The translations under genes and the position numbers were made by a program. A DNA stretch of 64,000 nt from Neorhizobium populisoli (lineage in GTDB: Bacteria > Pseudomonadota > Alphaproteobacteria > Rhizobiales > Rhizobiaceae), in assembly GCF_019430945.1 (NCBI RefSeq), contig NZ_JAHYCB010000001.1, forward strand, positions 620,001-684,000, written 5' to 3'. Below, piece after piece: positions 1 through 9,672 of the stretch. Numbering within the stretch: position 1 is the stretch's first letter; each line of letters starts with the position of its first letter. The notes under the pieces were generated by a model. The model worked only from the letters and a program-made list of their open reading frames with translations, did not search any database and was not told where the DNA came from.

Positions 1-29
1 TCGGACGAAGAGCGGGATCGATTGGGACG

Positions 30-872
30 ATGCGGGAAGAGGATGAGGCCGAAGGACTGACCCCCGCGGACCTGCGCCGACGGCGCCGGTCCGGCGTGCT
101 GGTTTTCAGCCTTTTCCTGATGGTTGTGCTGGCGGGTCTGGCGGCGACCGTGCTTGCGGTCAATGACGGACGAAATTATCGGCGCCTCGTGCAGCGGCTT
201 GGTCTTGAGCACTATTTCCTTGCGCCGCCCACGCAGAATATCCGGGTCGGCCGATTGAAGATTTCCCCACCTTCGGAGCACTATCCCCCTTGGTTGATAA
301 AGGCGGGACTTGAGCGGGCGGCGACTTTCGAAGCTCCTGAAACGCGCACTGCCGAAGAGCGTTGCGCTTCGCTGAAGACCGAAAAGGCGACCGAAGCCAC
401 CTTCACCCCGGCCGGCAACGATTGGGAATGCCTGTTTTTCCAGGAATTCGGATCGGCAAGTGAAAAGGCGTCCCTGTTCGTCCAGGCACGCGGTGCCCTG
501 CCCGACACAATACGCAATTTCCGCATCAAGCTCAGTCTCGTCGATTCGACCTCCGATCAGGCGGTGATCGACGAGGCGACGGCCGCGATCGAACGCTTTG
601 GCTTGCCAATGACGCCGGAGACCCGTTCCTACATCAAGGAGATGATCTCGACGCGCCGGGAGTTTACATCGATCGTCGAGACTTATCGGATGACCTTCAG
701 CAAGGAGATCACCGACGAGCGGCGCTACAATCTATTGATCCTGCCCCGACCTCAGACAATCAAATGCGGCGACGCTCCCGAGACGCAGCCGGACAGCACA
801 GCGACCAGTGTCTACCGAATGCCGGTCGGATGCCTGGCGCTTCGTCCGGTAAAGGGCGGGCCGGCCTCCTGA
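30..872 (+). CDS. Membrane-anchored protein of unknown function
   Basis: A 280-residue protein. It has a charged, arginine-rich N-terminus (about residues 1-23), one hydrophobic segment (about 24-46), and then a soluble domain that would face the periplasm in an N-in topology. I recognise no catalytic motif. Similar single-pass proteins of unknown function occur in rhizobia, but I cannot name the family with confidence. The ATG at 30 follows a purine-rich stretch. The same frame stays open to the window edge, so the true start could lie upstream. Another frame ends with TGA at 44-46, which could be the tail of an upstream gene. The gene converges on the YhaN-like gene with two bases between the stop codons. 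Confidence 0.75.
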   Translation: MREEDEAEGLTPADLRRRRRSGVLVFSLFLMVVLAGLAATVLAVNDGRNYRRLVQRLGLEHYFLAPPTQNIRVGRLKISPPSEHYPPWLIKAGLERAATFEAPETRTAEERCASLKTEKATEATFTPAGNDWECLFFQEFGSASEKASLFVQARGALPDTIRNFRIKLSLVDSTSDQAVIDEATAAIERFGLPMTPETRSYIKEMISTRREFTSIVETYRMTFSKEITDERRYNLLILPRPQTIKCGDAPETQPDSTATSVYRMPVGCLALRPVKGGPAS

Positions 873-874
873 TT

Positions 875-3800
875 TCAGGCCCGATCCAATTGGACGATAT
901 CAACCTCTTCACCAAGCGTCTGCAACGCCGCATCCACCAGACTTTTCTGGTGGCTGAAAAGGATGGTCTGGAACTTCCCGCCAGCTGACGCCAGCGTTCT
1001 CAAGCCCGCCGCAGTGCGTTCGTCGTCGAATGTCTGGAAGATGTCGTCCAGCACAAGCGGCGCCGGTTCGTTTTTGCTGCAATAGTCTTCAAGGAAAGCC
1101 AGGCGCAGAGCTAGATAAAGCTGATCGCCCGTACCTTCCGAAAGGCCGGAAAGCGGCACCTGTTCGCCCGTCTTGCGCTCCATGGCAAGCTGTAACTCGT
1201 CCCGCTCATCGTAGAGCTGGACAAGGCGTGAGAACCTGCCACCCGTCAGATCGGCGAAAACTTGCCCGGCGCGTGTCATCACCGGATCGGCCTGCCGCTC
1301 CCGGTAGGCTTCCATCGAACTGGCAAGCAGGCTTGCGGCGAGTTTCAGCACTACCCAACGCCGCGCCAGCTCCTTCGCTTCCTGCTCAGCGGCAAGCTTC
1401 TGGAAGACGGCGCGCTCAGCGCCGATGCCGATTTCCAGCTCGCGCCGGCGCCGCTGGTTATCAGCTTCGGCGGTCCGAATTGCCGCAAGCCGCTCGACCT
1501 GGCGATTGTCCTCGGCCTCGAGCCTTTCAATTTCCAGTGCCGCGGCGACCCGGTCGAAACCTGCGAGCCTCGAGCGGATATCCTCCTCATCCGCACCATC
1601 GGCCTGTTCCGCGAATCGAACCCGGCAGTGCCGAAGACTTGTCTCGACACGCGTCCACTCCCGTATTGCTTCCAGCACCTTTTCGAGATCATCGCCATTC
1701 TCCGGAAGGGATTGTGACAACTTGGATAATCGGACCTCGATTGCAGCTTTTTCGTCGAGATGATGGGCCAACGACAACTCGGCACGCTCCAGCGCGACCG
1801 CAAGCGTCGAAAGGTGATTTTCCGCGGCCTTGGCATCCATGGCCCGGTCATTCAGCATGCCCGCCGCTGCATCGGCCGGAAGTGTCGCAAGATCCGGCGC
1901 CGCTTCACGGCAGAGTTCCTGAAGCGCGGTTTCGAAATGCTCCATGTCCCTGGTCATGCCGCGCACCCGCCGATCGCGATTTTCCCGCTCGGAAAGCAGA
2001 TCCGGAACCGTTCGCCAGACCTCAAGCGCGGCGACCGCCATTTCGACTGTCGCATCCTCGGAAAGGCTTGCCATCACGGCAGCATGGGTAAAATTCTTGC
2101 GCCAGAGTTCGATATCCCGGCGCTGCTCCGCCTCACGCTCCTCCAGTCTCTCCAGCGCCTCCTGCGCCGAGCGGCGGAGGCGATCCAGAGACCGTCCCTC
2201 CGTCCAGCGTTCGGCAATCTCGCCAATGCGTCGTTCGAGCGCGCGGGCAAGCGCCATCGGAGGCAGGGCTGCATGGGCAAGATCGATCGCTTCGGCGAGG
2301 CCGATCAAGGTGGGACGAACGGCCTCCTCCCTGAGGCGCAGGGTCTCCAGCTGATCGGCAGTATCGTTCAAGGCGCTGGAGAGAAGCGAAACCCCGTCGA
2401 CACCGCGGCGCCATTCGATCATCCGCTCCGGCGTGGACGGAGCCACGGGAGCCGCGTGGAAAAGATCCTCGAATTCGGTCACCGCGTCGGAAGAAGCAAT
2501 CTCCGCCTCTTTGACGATTGCCTCGGCAGATGCGATCGCCTGGCGAATGTCGCGCATACGCAATGTCAGCTGCGCATGCTGCGAAACCCGTTCAGCATCG
2601 GAGAGAGCCGCGTCCGAAAGTTCATCCGTTTCGATGATGGAGATTCGCAGCTCTTCCGGCGCATCGGCCGATGGTCTGGTCGCGAATGTCTCGAAGATGG
2701 CATCGCGGCGCGCACGGGCCGTGGCGATGTCATCGCGCGAGACGATACGCCCTTGGCCTTCCAGTCTTTCCAGCTGCGAAGCAACGGACTTTGCGTCTTC
2801 CCTGACCGCCTCCAGCTTTTGCATTGCCTGCTGAGCCTCGGCTTTGGCCGTTTCGATCAGACGACGGTGGTGCGTTAGCGTAGCAATGTCCGGCAGCGGA
2901 GCGGATAACAGTCGCGTAACGTCCTTGACCGGCGGATCGAGCCTGCCGGCAGCGGACGCGAGATCGCTCTCCGCGCGAGCCATTCGGACCTTGGCCGAAT
3001 CGATATTCGCAAGGTCGGCAAGCTCGGGCCGAAGCGCCGCAAGCTGATCTGCCCAAGGCTTAGGATCGATCAAGCGGGCACCGGCGCCATCTGCCTCAAG
3101 ACGTCTGAGAGCATCGCGCTCTTCCTCGATCCGCTTGCGAAGCTGGATCAGGCTTCGGTCGAGCTCGGCGCCCTCCTCCACCAGCTTGCGGAGACGGACG
3201 AGATCGGGATCCGTCGGCTGGGCGCGCTGAAGTTCTTCCACCGGCGCAAAACCGAGACGGCGCGCGGCCTGCGAGAGGCGAAGATCGAAATCATCCACCT
3301 CGCCCTGCACGCGGGCGATATCTTCGCGAGCCTTGAGATAGGCTCCTTTCTCCGCATATGCCGCGAGGATCTTCGGCATTGCCGCGATCAGCGCGTCATC
3401 CACATGCACGGTGGCAACATCCTGCCTGAGGCGTTCGACATCTGCCTCAGCCGCCCGAAGCGCTTCCGCGCTCTCCCGCCTGTTGTCCATGACCTCCGAG
3501 AGACGATCTTCATAACCGGCAGGCAGCGTGGCCAGCGCCTTAAATTGCGCCAACTGATCCTGCTCACGGTCGATTTCGCGCAGCACCGGCTCCAGCCTGA
3601 TCAGCTTGCGCAGGCGCTCCAGAGCATGTTTCGTTTCACTGCGTTCGGCCTGGACGAGCTGAAGATCGGCTTCGACTTCCGCCTGCTCCTTGAGCAGGCC
3701 TTTCCAGTCCCCGGCCTTCAGCTCATTGTCACGCTCGGCCTTGCGAGCCTCGTCGTGAGCATCGAGAACCTGATAGAACGACCGATCCTTCGACTTGCGC

Positions 3801-4327
3801 GGGCTGTAAATACTGTCCGCTTCGGCATCGAACGACTTTCTGAGAGTGGAAAGTCCCGTCAAACCTGAAGCGGCGGAAAACAGCAAGCTGCCGATCTCGC
3901 CGCCGCTTTTCAGCATGGTCTCGCCGCCGGCGCGAAGCGAGCCGGAATCGAGGCCGAAGGCGCGCTGGAAGACGTCGCGGGACAGGGTGCCGAGGAAAGG
4001 CGCCAAGGCATCTTCCGGCAGCGCGTCCTCCGCGTCGTTTGCCGCCAAAAGTGTATTCTTGCGGCCACGGCGACGGCGGAATTCGAGCTTCATCCCATCA
4101 CGTGCCACGATCTCCGCCCCGACGCGCAGGGATGTCGGATCGTGCAGGAAGCTCATCTCTGCCGCGGATGGAAAACCGAAGAGCAGATCCGAAATCGCCG
4201 AGAGAGCCGAGGATTTGCCTGCCTCGTTCGGACCGTAGATGACATGCAGTTTCGCATCCGGCCGGAAGGTCAATGCCCGGTTGGTCAGGGCTCCATAACG
4301 GAGGATATCAAGGCGGTGGAAGCGCAT
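875..4327 (-). CDS. YhaN-like AAA ATPase, large coiled-coil DNA repair protein
   Basis: An 1150-residue ATPase of the SMC/Rad50/SbcC type. The N-terminus carries a Walker A loop (GPNEAGKSS, about residue 33). The middle consists of long charged heptad-like stretches expected to form coiled coils. The C-terminus has an ABC-type signature region (LSGLSEGTGDQ) and a Walker B (PLVLDDIF). I see no CxxC zinc hook in the middle, which separates it from classical SbcC/Rad50 and favours the YhaN subfamily. It lies three bases downstream of the metallophosphoesterase gene, so the two are almost certainly cotranscribed and work as a nuclease-ATPase pair on DNA. The exact substrate is not evident from sequence. 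Confidence 0.88.
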   Translation of the reverse strand: MRFHRLDILRYGALTNRALTFRPDAKLHVIYGPNEAGKSSALSAISDLLFGFPSAAEMSFLHDPTSLRVGAEIVARDGMKLEFRRRRGRKNTLLAANDAEDALPEDALAPFLGTLSRDVFQRAFGLDSGSLRAGGETMLKSGGEIGSLLFSAASGLTGLSTLRKSFDAEADSIYSPRKSKDRSFYQVLDAHDEARKAERDNELKAGDWKGLLKEQAEVEADLQLVQAERSETKHALERLRKLIRLEPVLREIDREQDQLAQFKALATLPAGYEDRLSEVMDNRRESAEALRAAEADVERLRQDVATVHVDDALIAAMPKILAAYAEKGAYLKAREDIARVQGEVDDFDLRLSQAARRLGFAPVEELQRAQPTDPDLVRLRKLVEEGAELDRSLIQLRKRIEEERDALRRLEADGAGARLIDPKPWADQLAALRPELADLANIDSAKVRMARAESDLASAAGRLDPPVKDVTRLLSAPLPDIATLTHHRRLIETAKAEAQQAMQKLEAVREDAKSVASQLERLEGQGRIVSRDDIATARARRDAIFETFATRPSADAPEELRISIIETDELSDAALSDAERVSQHAQLTLRMRDIRQAIASAEAIVKEAEIASSDAVTEFEDLFHAAPVAPSTPERMIEWRRGVDGVSLLSSALNDTADQLETLRLREEAVRPTLIGLAEAIDLAHAALPPMALARALERRIGEIAERWTEGRSLDRLRRSAQEALERLEEREAEQRRDIELWRKNFTHAAVMASLSEDATVEMAVAALEVWRTVPDLLSERENRDRRVRGMTRDMEHFETALQELCREAAPDLATLPADAAAGMLNDRAMDAKAAENHLSTLAVALERAELSLAHHLDEKAAIEVRLSKLSQSLPENGDDLEKVLEAIREWTRVETSLRHCRVRFAEQADGADEEDIRSRLAGFDRVAAALEIERLEAEDNRQVERLAAIRTAEADNQRRRRELEIGIGAERAVFQKLAAEQEAKELARRWVVLKLAASLLASSMEAYRERQADPVMTRAGQVFADLTGGRFSRLVQLYDERDELQLAMERKTGEQVPLSGLSEGTGDQLYLALRLAFLEDYCSKNEPAPLVLDDIFQTFDDERTAAGLRTLASAGGKFQTILFSHQKSLVDAALQTLGEEVDIVQLDRA

Positions 4328-4330
4328 GGA

Positions 4331-5566
4331 TCAGCCCGCCTTTGCCGCACGAGAGAGGAGCAGATCGCGAGCTTCCGCCAACAACGCGGCGGCATCGTCG
4401 CCAAGCGGCAGTTCGCCCGCGCCGATACCGCCTGGCAGACGCGAGGCGATCTCGGCGATTTTCGTCTCGGCATCTGCCAGAAGCTCAGGCGGGAACGCGC
4501 CGGACGGGATCAAACTTTCAAGGCCGAGTATATCGGTTGGAAGCGCAGCACCAACAGATATGGGGTCGAGCCGCATTTCCAGCTTTTCCAGCCAGATGTC
4601 CGCATGGCTGCGGTGACAGGCGGCCTGCACCTCATCGCGGAAATCGGCAGGACGCGCCGTGATTTCATTGCGCAGGCGGCTTTGTCCGGTTAGACGGATT
4701 CGTAGCGCCAACGGCCGATCCTGCATATCTCCGGCAATCGATTCCAGCCTGGCCTCGATCCGGCGCAGGATCATCAGAACATCATCGTCAGGCGCTATCT
4801 CAAGGGCAAGCTCACCGAAGCGGGCATGATCGGTGATGATCCGCTCATAAGAAATGCGACCGTCTTCGACGGTCACCAGCACAGCGCCCTTTGCCCCCTG
4901 CTCGCGGATCGAGCGTCCCTGCAGGTTACCGGGAAAAACGACCAAAGGGTCGGTCGAGACAATTTCGAAATCGTGGACATGGCCGAGCGCCCAGTAGTCA
5001 TAGCCGCGTGAACGCAGGTCCTCGACGGAGCATGGCGCGTAGGGCGCATGCGGTTCGCGGCCCGTCAACGAGGTGTGCAGCACGCCGATATTAAACCAGC
5101 CGGGCTCCGGTTTCGGATAGGCGAGCGCGAGGTTTTCGACCGCCGACCGCTCCGCAAAACCCTGCCCGTGCAGGCCCACCTTCAAGTGCTCCAGCTTAAA
5201 GGTACCAGGTTTATTGACCGGAAACTCGCTGACATTCTTCGGCAGAGTGATCGTTTTGGTGATGACGCTTTCGGCGTCGTGGTTTCCCTTGAGCAGAAAG
5301 ACCGGGATGCCGGCGCGCTCCAGCCGCGCGACTTCGCGGTTGAAGAACAGGCCGATCTTGTTGTCCTTCCAATCGCCATCATAAACGTCACCGGCGACGA
5401 TGAAGAAATCGACCTTACGCTCGACGGCCTGATCCACCAGCGCGGAAAACGCCTTGCGGCTCGCCTCGATGAACATCTCGGCAATCGCGACATCCTTCAT
5501 CGCCAACCCCTGGAAGGGGCTGCCGAGATGCAGGTCGGCGGCATGAATGAAACGGAAAGAACTCAT
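4331..5566 (-). CDS. YhaO-like metallophosphoesterase, DNA repair exonuclease
   Basis: A 411-residue calcineurin-like phosphoesterase of the SbcD/Mre11/YhaO group. The metal-binding motifs appear in the expected order: DLHLGSPF near residue 11, GDVYDGDW near 60, GNHD near 97, a His-containing loop (LHTSLTG), and GHVHD near 195. The C-terminal half is a less conserved capping domain. The upstream position and tight spacing to the YhaN-like ATPase gene indicate a two-gene operon. By family knowledge the phosphoesterase would be a Mn-dependent nuclease whose access to DNA is gated by the ATPase. Which DNA ends it processes cannot be read from the sequence. Confidence 0.88.
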   Translation of the reverse strand: MSSFRFIHAADLHLGSPFQGLAMKDVAIAEMFIEASRKAFSALVDQAVERKVDFFIVAGDVYDGDWKDNKIGLFFNREVARLERAGIPVFLLKGNHDAESVITKTITLPKNVSEFPVNKPGTFKLEHLKVGLHGQGFAERSAVENLALAYPKPEPGWFNIGVLHTSLTGREPHAPYAPCSVEDLRSRGYDYWALGHVHDFEIVSTDPLVVFPGNLQGRSIREQGAKGAVLVTVEDGRISYERIITDHARFGELALEIAPDDDVLMILRRIEARLESIAGDMQDRPLALRIRLTGQSRLRNEITARPADFRDEVQAACHRSHADIWLEKLEMRLDPISVGAALPTDILGLESLIPSGAFPPELLADAETKIAEIASRLPGGIGAGELPLGDDAAALLAEARDLLLSRAAKAG

Positions 5567-5687
5567 CGAATCGCTTGTTTTGATTGCCGGAGATGAACAG
5601 GTGTTTTAGGCAAATGCCGGGCACGAAGAAAGCTCGGGTATCCGCAGCCTGTGGATAGTCCCATTCTCATTCATTCGGAGAACACCC

Positions 5688-6674
5688 ATGAGACAGCACG
5701 CGTTCGGACGCACATCCTTCAACGTCAGTGAAATCGGCTTCGGAGCCTGGCAGATCGGCGGCTCCTGGGGCGAAATCAGCGAGGCGGACGGCCGTGCGGC
5801 GCTGGAAGCTGCACTTGATGCCGGCGTTACCTTTATCGACACCGCCGACGTCTATGGCGACGGGCGCTCGGAGAAGATCATTGCCAGCGTGCTGAAATCG
5901 CGCGGCGACGCCCGCCCGATGGTCGCCACCAAGGCTGGCCGTCGGTTGAACCCGCATGTGGCGGACGGTTACACCAAGGCGAACCTTGAAGGCTTCATCG
6001 ACCGTAGCCTGAAGAACCTCGAAATCGACAGCCTCGATCTCGTGCAGTTGCACTGCCCGCCGACCGAAGTGCTCTATCGCCCGGAAGTGTTCGGTGCGCT
6101 CGATGACCTCAAGAAGGCCGGCAAGATCAAGAATTACGGCGTCAGCGTCGAGAAGGTCGAAGAGGCGCTGAAGGCGATCGAATATCCCGACGTCACCAGC
6201 ATCCAGATCATCTACAATATCTTTCGCCAGCGACCGGCCGACCTGTTCTTCAAGGAAGCCAAGAGAAAGAATGTCGCGGTGATCGTACGCGTGCCGCTCG
6301 CAAGCGGACTGCTCTCCGGCAGGATCAGCCGCGATACGGCCTTTGCCAAGGACGACCACCGCAACTTCAATCGTAACGGTGACGCTTTCGATGTGGGTGA
6401 AACCTTCGCCGGCGTGCCGTTCGAAGTGGGTCTTCAGGCGGTCGAGGAAGTCCGCAAGCTGGTGCCGGCCGGGGCTTCGATGGCGGCGTTTGCGCTGAAA
6501 TGGATTCTGACGAGCGAGGCGGTCACGGTGGTTATTCCGGGTGCCCGCAATGCCGAACAGGCCAAGGGCAATGCGGCGGCGGCTGAGCTCGATGCGATTT
6601 CGGCGGACGTGATGACTGCGGCGAAGGAAATCTATGCACGGCTGGTGGCGCCGCATGTTCATCAGCGCTGGTAG
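5688..6674 (+). CDS. Aldo/keto reductase
   Basis: A 328-residue NADPH-dependent aldo/keto reductase with a TIM-barrel layout. Visible family motifs include GFGAWQIGG near the N-terminus, the catalytic-Asp region FIDTADVYGDGRSE (Asp and Tyr), the Lys in VATKAG, the His of LVQLHCPP, and a C-terminal cofactor-binding stretch (VVIPGARNAEQAKGN). The substrate is probably a small aldehyde or ketone but is not determined. It is transcribed divergently from the YhaO-like gene across about 120 bp. An AAGGAG-type ribosome site is weak; an aGAACACCC stretch precedes the ATG. Confidence 0.9.
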   Translation: MRQHAFGRTSFNVSEIGFGAWQIGGSWGEISEADGRAALEAALDAGVTFIDTADVYGDGRSEKIIASVLKSRGDARPMVATKAGRRLNPHVADGYTKANLEGFIDRSLKNLEIDSLDLVQLHCPPTEVLYRPEVFGALDDLKKAGKIKNYGVSVEKVEEALKAIEYPDVTSIQIIYNIFRQRPADLFFKEAKRKNVAVIVRVPLASGLLSGRISRDTAFAKDDHRNFNRNGDAFDVGETFAGVPFEVGLQAVEEVRKLVPAGASMAAFALKWILTSEAVTVVIPGARNAEQAKGNAAAAELDAISADVMTAAKEIYARLVAPHVHQRW

Positions 6675-6695
6675 GGAACGCAGAGACGGTGGCTG

Positions 6696-6820
6696 CCCCT
6701 CATCCCCCTGCAGGGACCTTCTCCCCGCACGCGGGGAGAAGGAGGATGGAGCGCCGACAGTGCCACATATCCCTTCTCTCCGTTTTAACGGGGAGAAGGT
6801 GGCGGCAGCCGGATGAGGGG
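6696..6820. repeat. RIME-like palindromic intergenic repeat
   Basis: Nested inverted repeats. Outer arms CCCCTCATCC (6696-6705) and GGATGAGGGG (6811-6820) enclose two hairpins. The first is perfect: CCTTCTCCCCGC at 6717-6728 against 6731-6742. The second is near-perfect: 6772-6784 against 6787-6799, built on the same CCTTCTCnCCG sequence. This layout matches the Rhizobium intergenic mosaic elements, non-coding repeats dispersed between rhizobial genes. Here it sits between the aldo/keto reductase and a GNAT gene, where it may also act as a transcription end for both. Confidence 0.8.
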
Positions 6821-6901
6821 CGGACGCTCCGACAAGCTGAACGCCTAAAGTTTTGATGGATTGCAGAAAGGACTGCCAGTCGCTCTATGAATTGAAGGCG
6901 A

Positions 6902-7366
6902 TTAGCCGATTGTGAAGCAGTAAATGGTGGTCTCGTCAGAGACGATCCGCTCCACGTCCCCTGCTCCGATCGCGTCGATGATCCGCGGCCAGAATTTCTG
7001 AGCAGGAGCATTGCGAGCCATGACGCTCAGCTCCCATTGGCCGGGTCGTTCGTTCAGGATCGTTTTTGCGGCCTCGAACCCCACCCCGCGTCCCCGCGCA
7101 TCAGGGACCACGTAGAACTCGGCGATCGCGAAATCCGTGCCTCTGCCCGAGGGCGACCATGTATTGACGAAGGCGAAGCCGGCGTAGCGGTCATCAAGCC
7201 TGATCAGATAAGGCCAGCGATGGTCGGGCTGTTCCCAATAAGCGTCGAAATAAGGATAGTCTGGGCCTGATCCGCCATATTTCTCGAATTCGGTCAGGCA
7301 GTCCGAAAGCAGGCTTCTCAGCAGCGGCAGATGCGCCGCGAGCGCCGGTTCCAGTTCGATACGCAA
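6902..7366 (-). CDS. GNAT-family N-acetyltransferase
   Basis: A 154-residue single-domain acetyltransferase. The acetyl-CoA binding motif A is visible as EFYVVPDARGRGVGFEAAKTI (about residues 85-106, R-G-R-G-V-G), preceded by a beta-strand pair typical of the GNAT fold. The N-terminal half has the usual receptor region. The substrate is unknown. It precedes the phytase-like esterase gene on the opposite side of a terminator and is probably a single transcription unit. Confidence 0.85.
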   Translation of the reverse strand: MRIELEPALAAHLPLLRSLLSDCLTEFEKYGGSGPDYPYFDAYWEQPDHRWPYLIRLDDRYAGFAFVNTWSPSGRGTDFAIAEFYVVPDARGRGVGFEAAKTILNERPGQWELSVMARNAPAQKFWPRIIDAIGAGDVERIVSDETTIYCFTIG

Positions 7367-7379
7367 CGCTTCACTCCAT

Positions 7380-7408
7380 AAAAAATTGGCCGGGCAAATT
7401 GCCCGGCC
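7380..7408 (-). terminator. Rho-independent terminator
   Basis: An eight-base-pair GC stem (GGCCGGGC at 7388-7395, GCCCGGCC at 7401-7408) with an AAATT loop. On the minus strand it is followed by a T-run, ending transcription from the esterase gene. A short TTTT on the other side makes it possibly bidirectional. Confidence 0.85.
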
Positions 7409-7432
7409 TTTTGTTGTCGAAGGGTAACGATA

Positions 7433-9622
7433 TTAGTTGGTGCCCTTGAGGTCCACGGTGAAGAACAGCGTCTCGCCGGAAGAGTCGTTCACACCGTCGT
7501 TGTCGGTCACGGCGAAGGCCTTGCCCGACTTGTCGAATGTGAAGCCTTCCAGCTTGTCGGCGACATAACCGTTGGCGCGCTTCAGGTCGGCGATGAAGTC
7601 GTGGACTTCTTCCTTCTTGACGGTCGGCAGTTCGCCGCCGATCTTGCCCGGCTTCAGGTCGGCAATTGCAACGCGGGTCAGCTTCTTGAGCTTGGCAGCG
7701 TCGCCGACGAGATTGTCGCGCTCGATCAGGTAGACATAGTCACCGCGGGCGGTGATTTCCGACAGGCCGACCCAACCTTCCGACTTTTCGATCGGATAAC
7801 GGACGGCGCCCCATTCCTTGCTCTTCGGCTTGTAGGAGAGGAGCTTGACGGTACCCTTCGGGTCGTCCTTCCATTCGCGCTGGACGGCCATCCAGAGAAC
7901 CATGTCGTCACCCTTGCCGACGGTGGTGACGCCTTCGAAACCGTAACGGTTCTCGCCGGCCAGCAGTTCGGCAGGCAGAGCGATCTCGGACTTGATCTCG
8001 CCCTTGGCATCGACGTTATAGAGAGCGTGCGGCGTGAGCTTTGCCGAGTCGCCTTCCGAAGCGAGCCAGAAGCCGCCCTTGCCGTCGAGTGCGATACCTT
8101 CAATATCGAGCTTCTGGGCCGGCTGACCGTTGCGGGTGATGCGGGTCACGCCGGTGATCTGGGCAGGTTTCTTGGTCGTGTCGATCGTGAAGATCGACGG
8201 CTGCATGCCGTAATAGCTGTCGTTGACCGCGTAGACGATGCCGTCCTTTTCAGCGTCGCCGACCAGGCCGGAGAGCGCACCCCAGCCGAGGACGTTGCCG
8301 TTGACGTCGTTGGAAACCAGCGTCGGATAGGCTGCCTGACCCTCTTCGAGCTGGTAGATCATGACATGCGAGCGAGCGCCGCCATCCTTGCCGAGATCCA
8401 GTTCGTTGGCAGTCGCAAACAGGTTGCGGCCCGGAATGGCAACGGCGCCTTCCGGCGAGATGCCCGACGGCAGGATCTGCATCAGCTGCGGCTCGGCGCC
8501 GGTGTCTTTGTAGACAGCGACGATCGAAGCACGCTCAGCGAGGATGAAGAAATACTTCTGGCCGTTGAAGGTCGCAGTTTCCATGCCTTCCGGCTCGATA
8601 CCCTTGGCGCGCGAACGGCCTTCCGGATAGTGGCCGAGACGGGCGACGGCGCGCTCCAGCGAACCGCCGGCCTCGTGAAGAACCTTGCCGGTGCGATCGA
8701 AAATGGTGAAACCGCGGGCGCCGCCCTTCCAGTCGCCTTCGTTGGCGACGATGAGGCGGTTGTTGTCGAGCCACTTGATGGCGTCCGGCTCGCGCAGACG
8801 GCCTGCCTGCTTGTCGGTGAACGACAGCTGACCATCAGACTTGGTGTCGATGCCTTCAAGATCGACCTTGCCGGCAGAGAAGTGCGCGACGACCTTGGCC
8901 GTCTTGCTGTCGATGATGGCGATGTGGTTGTTTTCCTGCATCGTCACGGCAATTTCGCCGTTGTCGTTGATGGCAACGAATTCCGGCTCCGGATCTTCCG
9001 GGGCGATTTCGGCAATGCCCTTCATGTCGACATGCTTGATCGAAGCGCAATCAGGCGTACCGTCTTTCAGGGAAACGATGACGAGGTCACCCGCCGGCAT
9101 CTGCGGGATGGCGCCGTCATTGACCTTCTCGTCGCGCTCGTTTTCGATGGCGATTGCCGCAAAAGTCTTGTCCTTGGAAACGGCGATCGAATCGGGCTGG
9201 CCGCCGAGATCGCAGGTCAGCTCGACCTTCTTCGTGGCGATGTCGACGACGGCGAGCATGCCCGACGGCTTGACGTAGCTTTCGCTGGTGTTGACGGCGG
9301 CGAGAACCTTCTTGCCGACGGCCGCAACGGAAGTCGGCTCGCCCTTGAAGGTGACGGCGCCGAGCGCCTTCGGAGCCTTCGGGTCGGTAATGTCGATGAG
9401 GCCGATCGCGCCCAGCGGACTGTCGGAATAGATCAGCGTCATGCCGTCTTCGCTGGCGGTGACGATTTCAGCCGAGCTCGGGGTCAGCTTGTCCTTGTCG
9501 GCGGGCATGTTGCCGGCGACCGGGAAGGAAGCGATACGGTTGAAAACCTGTTCAGCGCTGGCCGGAGCCGCGGCCGAGGCGAAAAGTGCAGCGGTCAGTG
9601 CCGCGCAGATACGAAATGTCAT
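7433..9622 (-). CDS. Secreted phytase-like esterase (esterase-like activity of phytase family)
   Basis: A 729-residue exported protein. I chose the ATG at 9622 because it follows AGGAGGGCTTCCT and opens a clear signal peptide (MTFRICAALTAALFASAAAP, cleavage near ASA-EQ). An in-frame ATG at 9697 lacks a ribosome site and would add 25 residues before the signal peptide. The mature part looks like repeated beta-propeller blades (choice-of-anchor and phytase-like esterase domains), with the PF13449-type region in the C-terminal half. Family knowledge suggests phosphate-ester hydrolysis in the periplasm or medium, though enzyme activity in this family is poorly tested. A PHO box upstream supports a phosphate-starvation role. 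Confidence 0.85.
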   Translation of the reverse strand: MTFRICAALTAALFASAAAPASAEQVFNRIASFPVAGNMPADKDKLTPSSAEIVTASEDGMTLIYSDSPLGAIGLIDITDPKAPKALGAVTFKGEPTSVAAVGKKVLAAVNTSESYVKPSGMLAVVDIATKKVELTCDLGGQPDSIAVSKDKTFAAIAIENERDEKVNDGAIPQMPAGDLVIVSLKDGTPDCASIKHVDMKGIAEIAPEDPEPEFVAINDNGEIAVTMQENNHIAIIDSKTAKVVAHFSAGKVDLEGIDTKSDGQLSFTDKQAGRLREPDAIKWLDNNRLIVANEGDWKGGARGFTIFDRTGKVLHEAGGSLERAVARLGHYPEGRSRAKGIEPEGMETATFNGQKYFFILAERASIVAVYKDTGAEPQLMQILPSGISPEGAVAIPGRNLFATANELDLGKDGGARSHVMIYQLEEGQAAYPTLVSNDVNGNVLGWGALSGLVGDAEKDGIVYAVNDSYYGMQPSIFTIDTTKKPAQITGVTRITRNGQPAQKLDIEGIALDGKGGFWLASEGDSAKLTPHALYNVDAKGEIKSEIALPAELLAGENRYGFEGVTTVGKGDDMVLWMAVQREWKDDPKGTVKLLSYKPKSKEWGAVRYPIEKSEGWVGLSEITARGDYVYLIERDNLVGDAAKLKKLTRVAIADLKPGKIGGELPTVKKEEVHDFIADLKRANGYVADKLEGFTFDKSGKAFAVTDNDGVNDSSGETLFFTVDLKGTN

Positions 9623-9672
9623 AGGAAGCCCTCCTGTCCTTTGAAACCACGGGTGGGTATTGGGGCATCCAG

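Noticed and set aside
1..60. End of an upstream gene at the left edge
   Set aside because: Two frames close with stops at 44-46 and 58-60, but 15-20 codons are not enough to tell which, if either, is coding.
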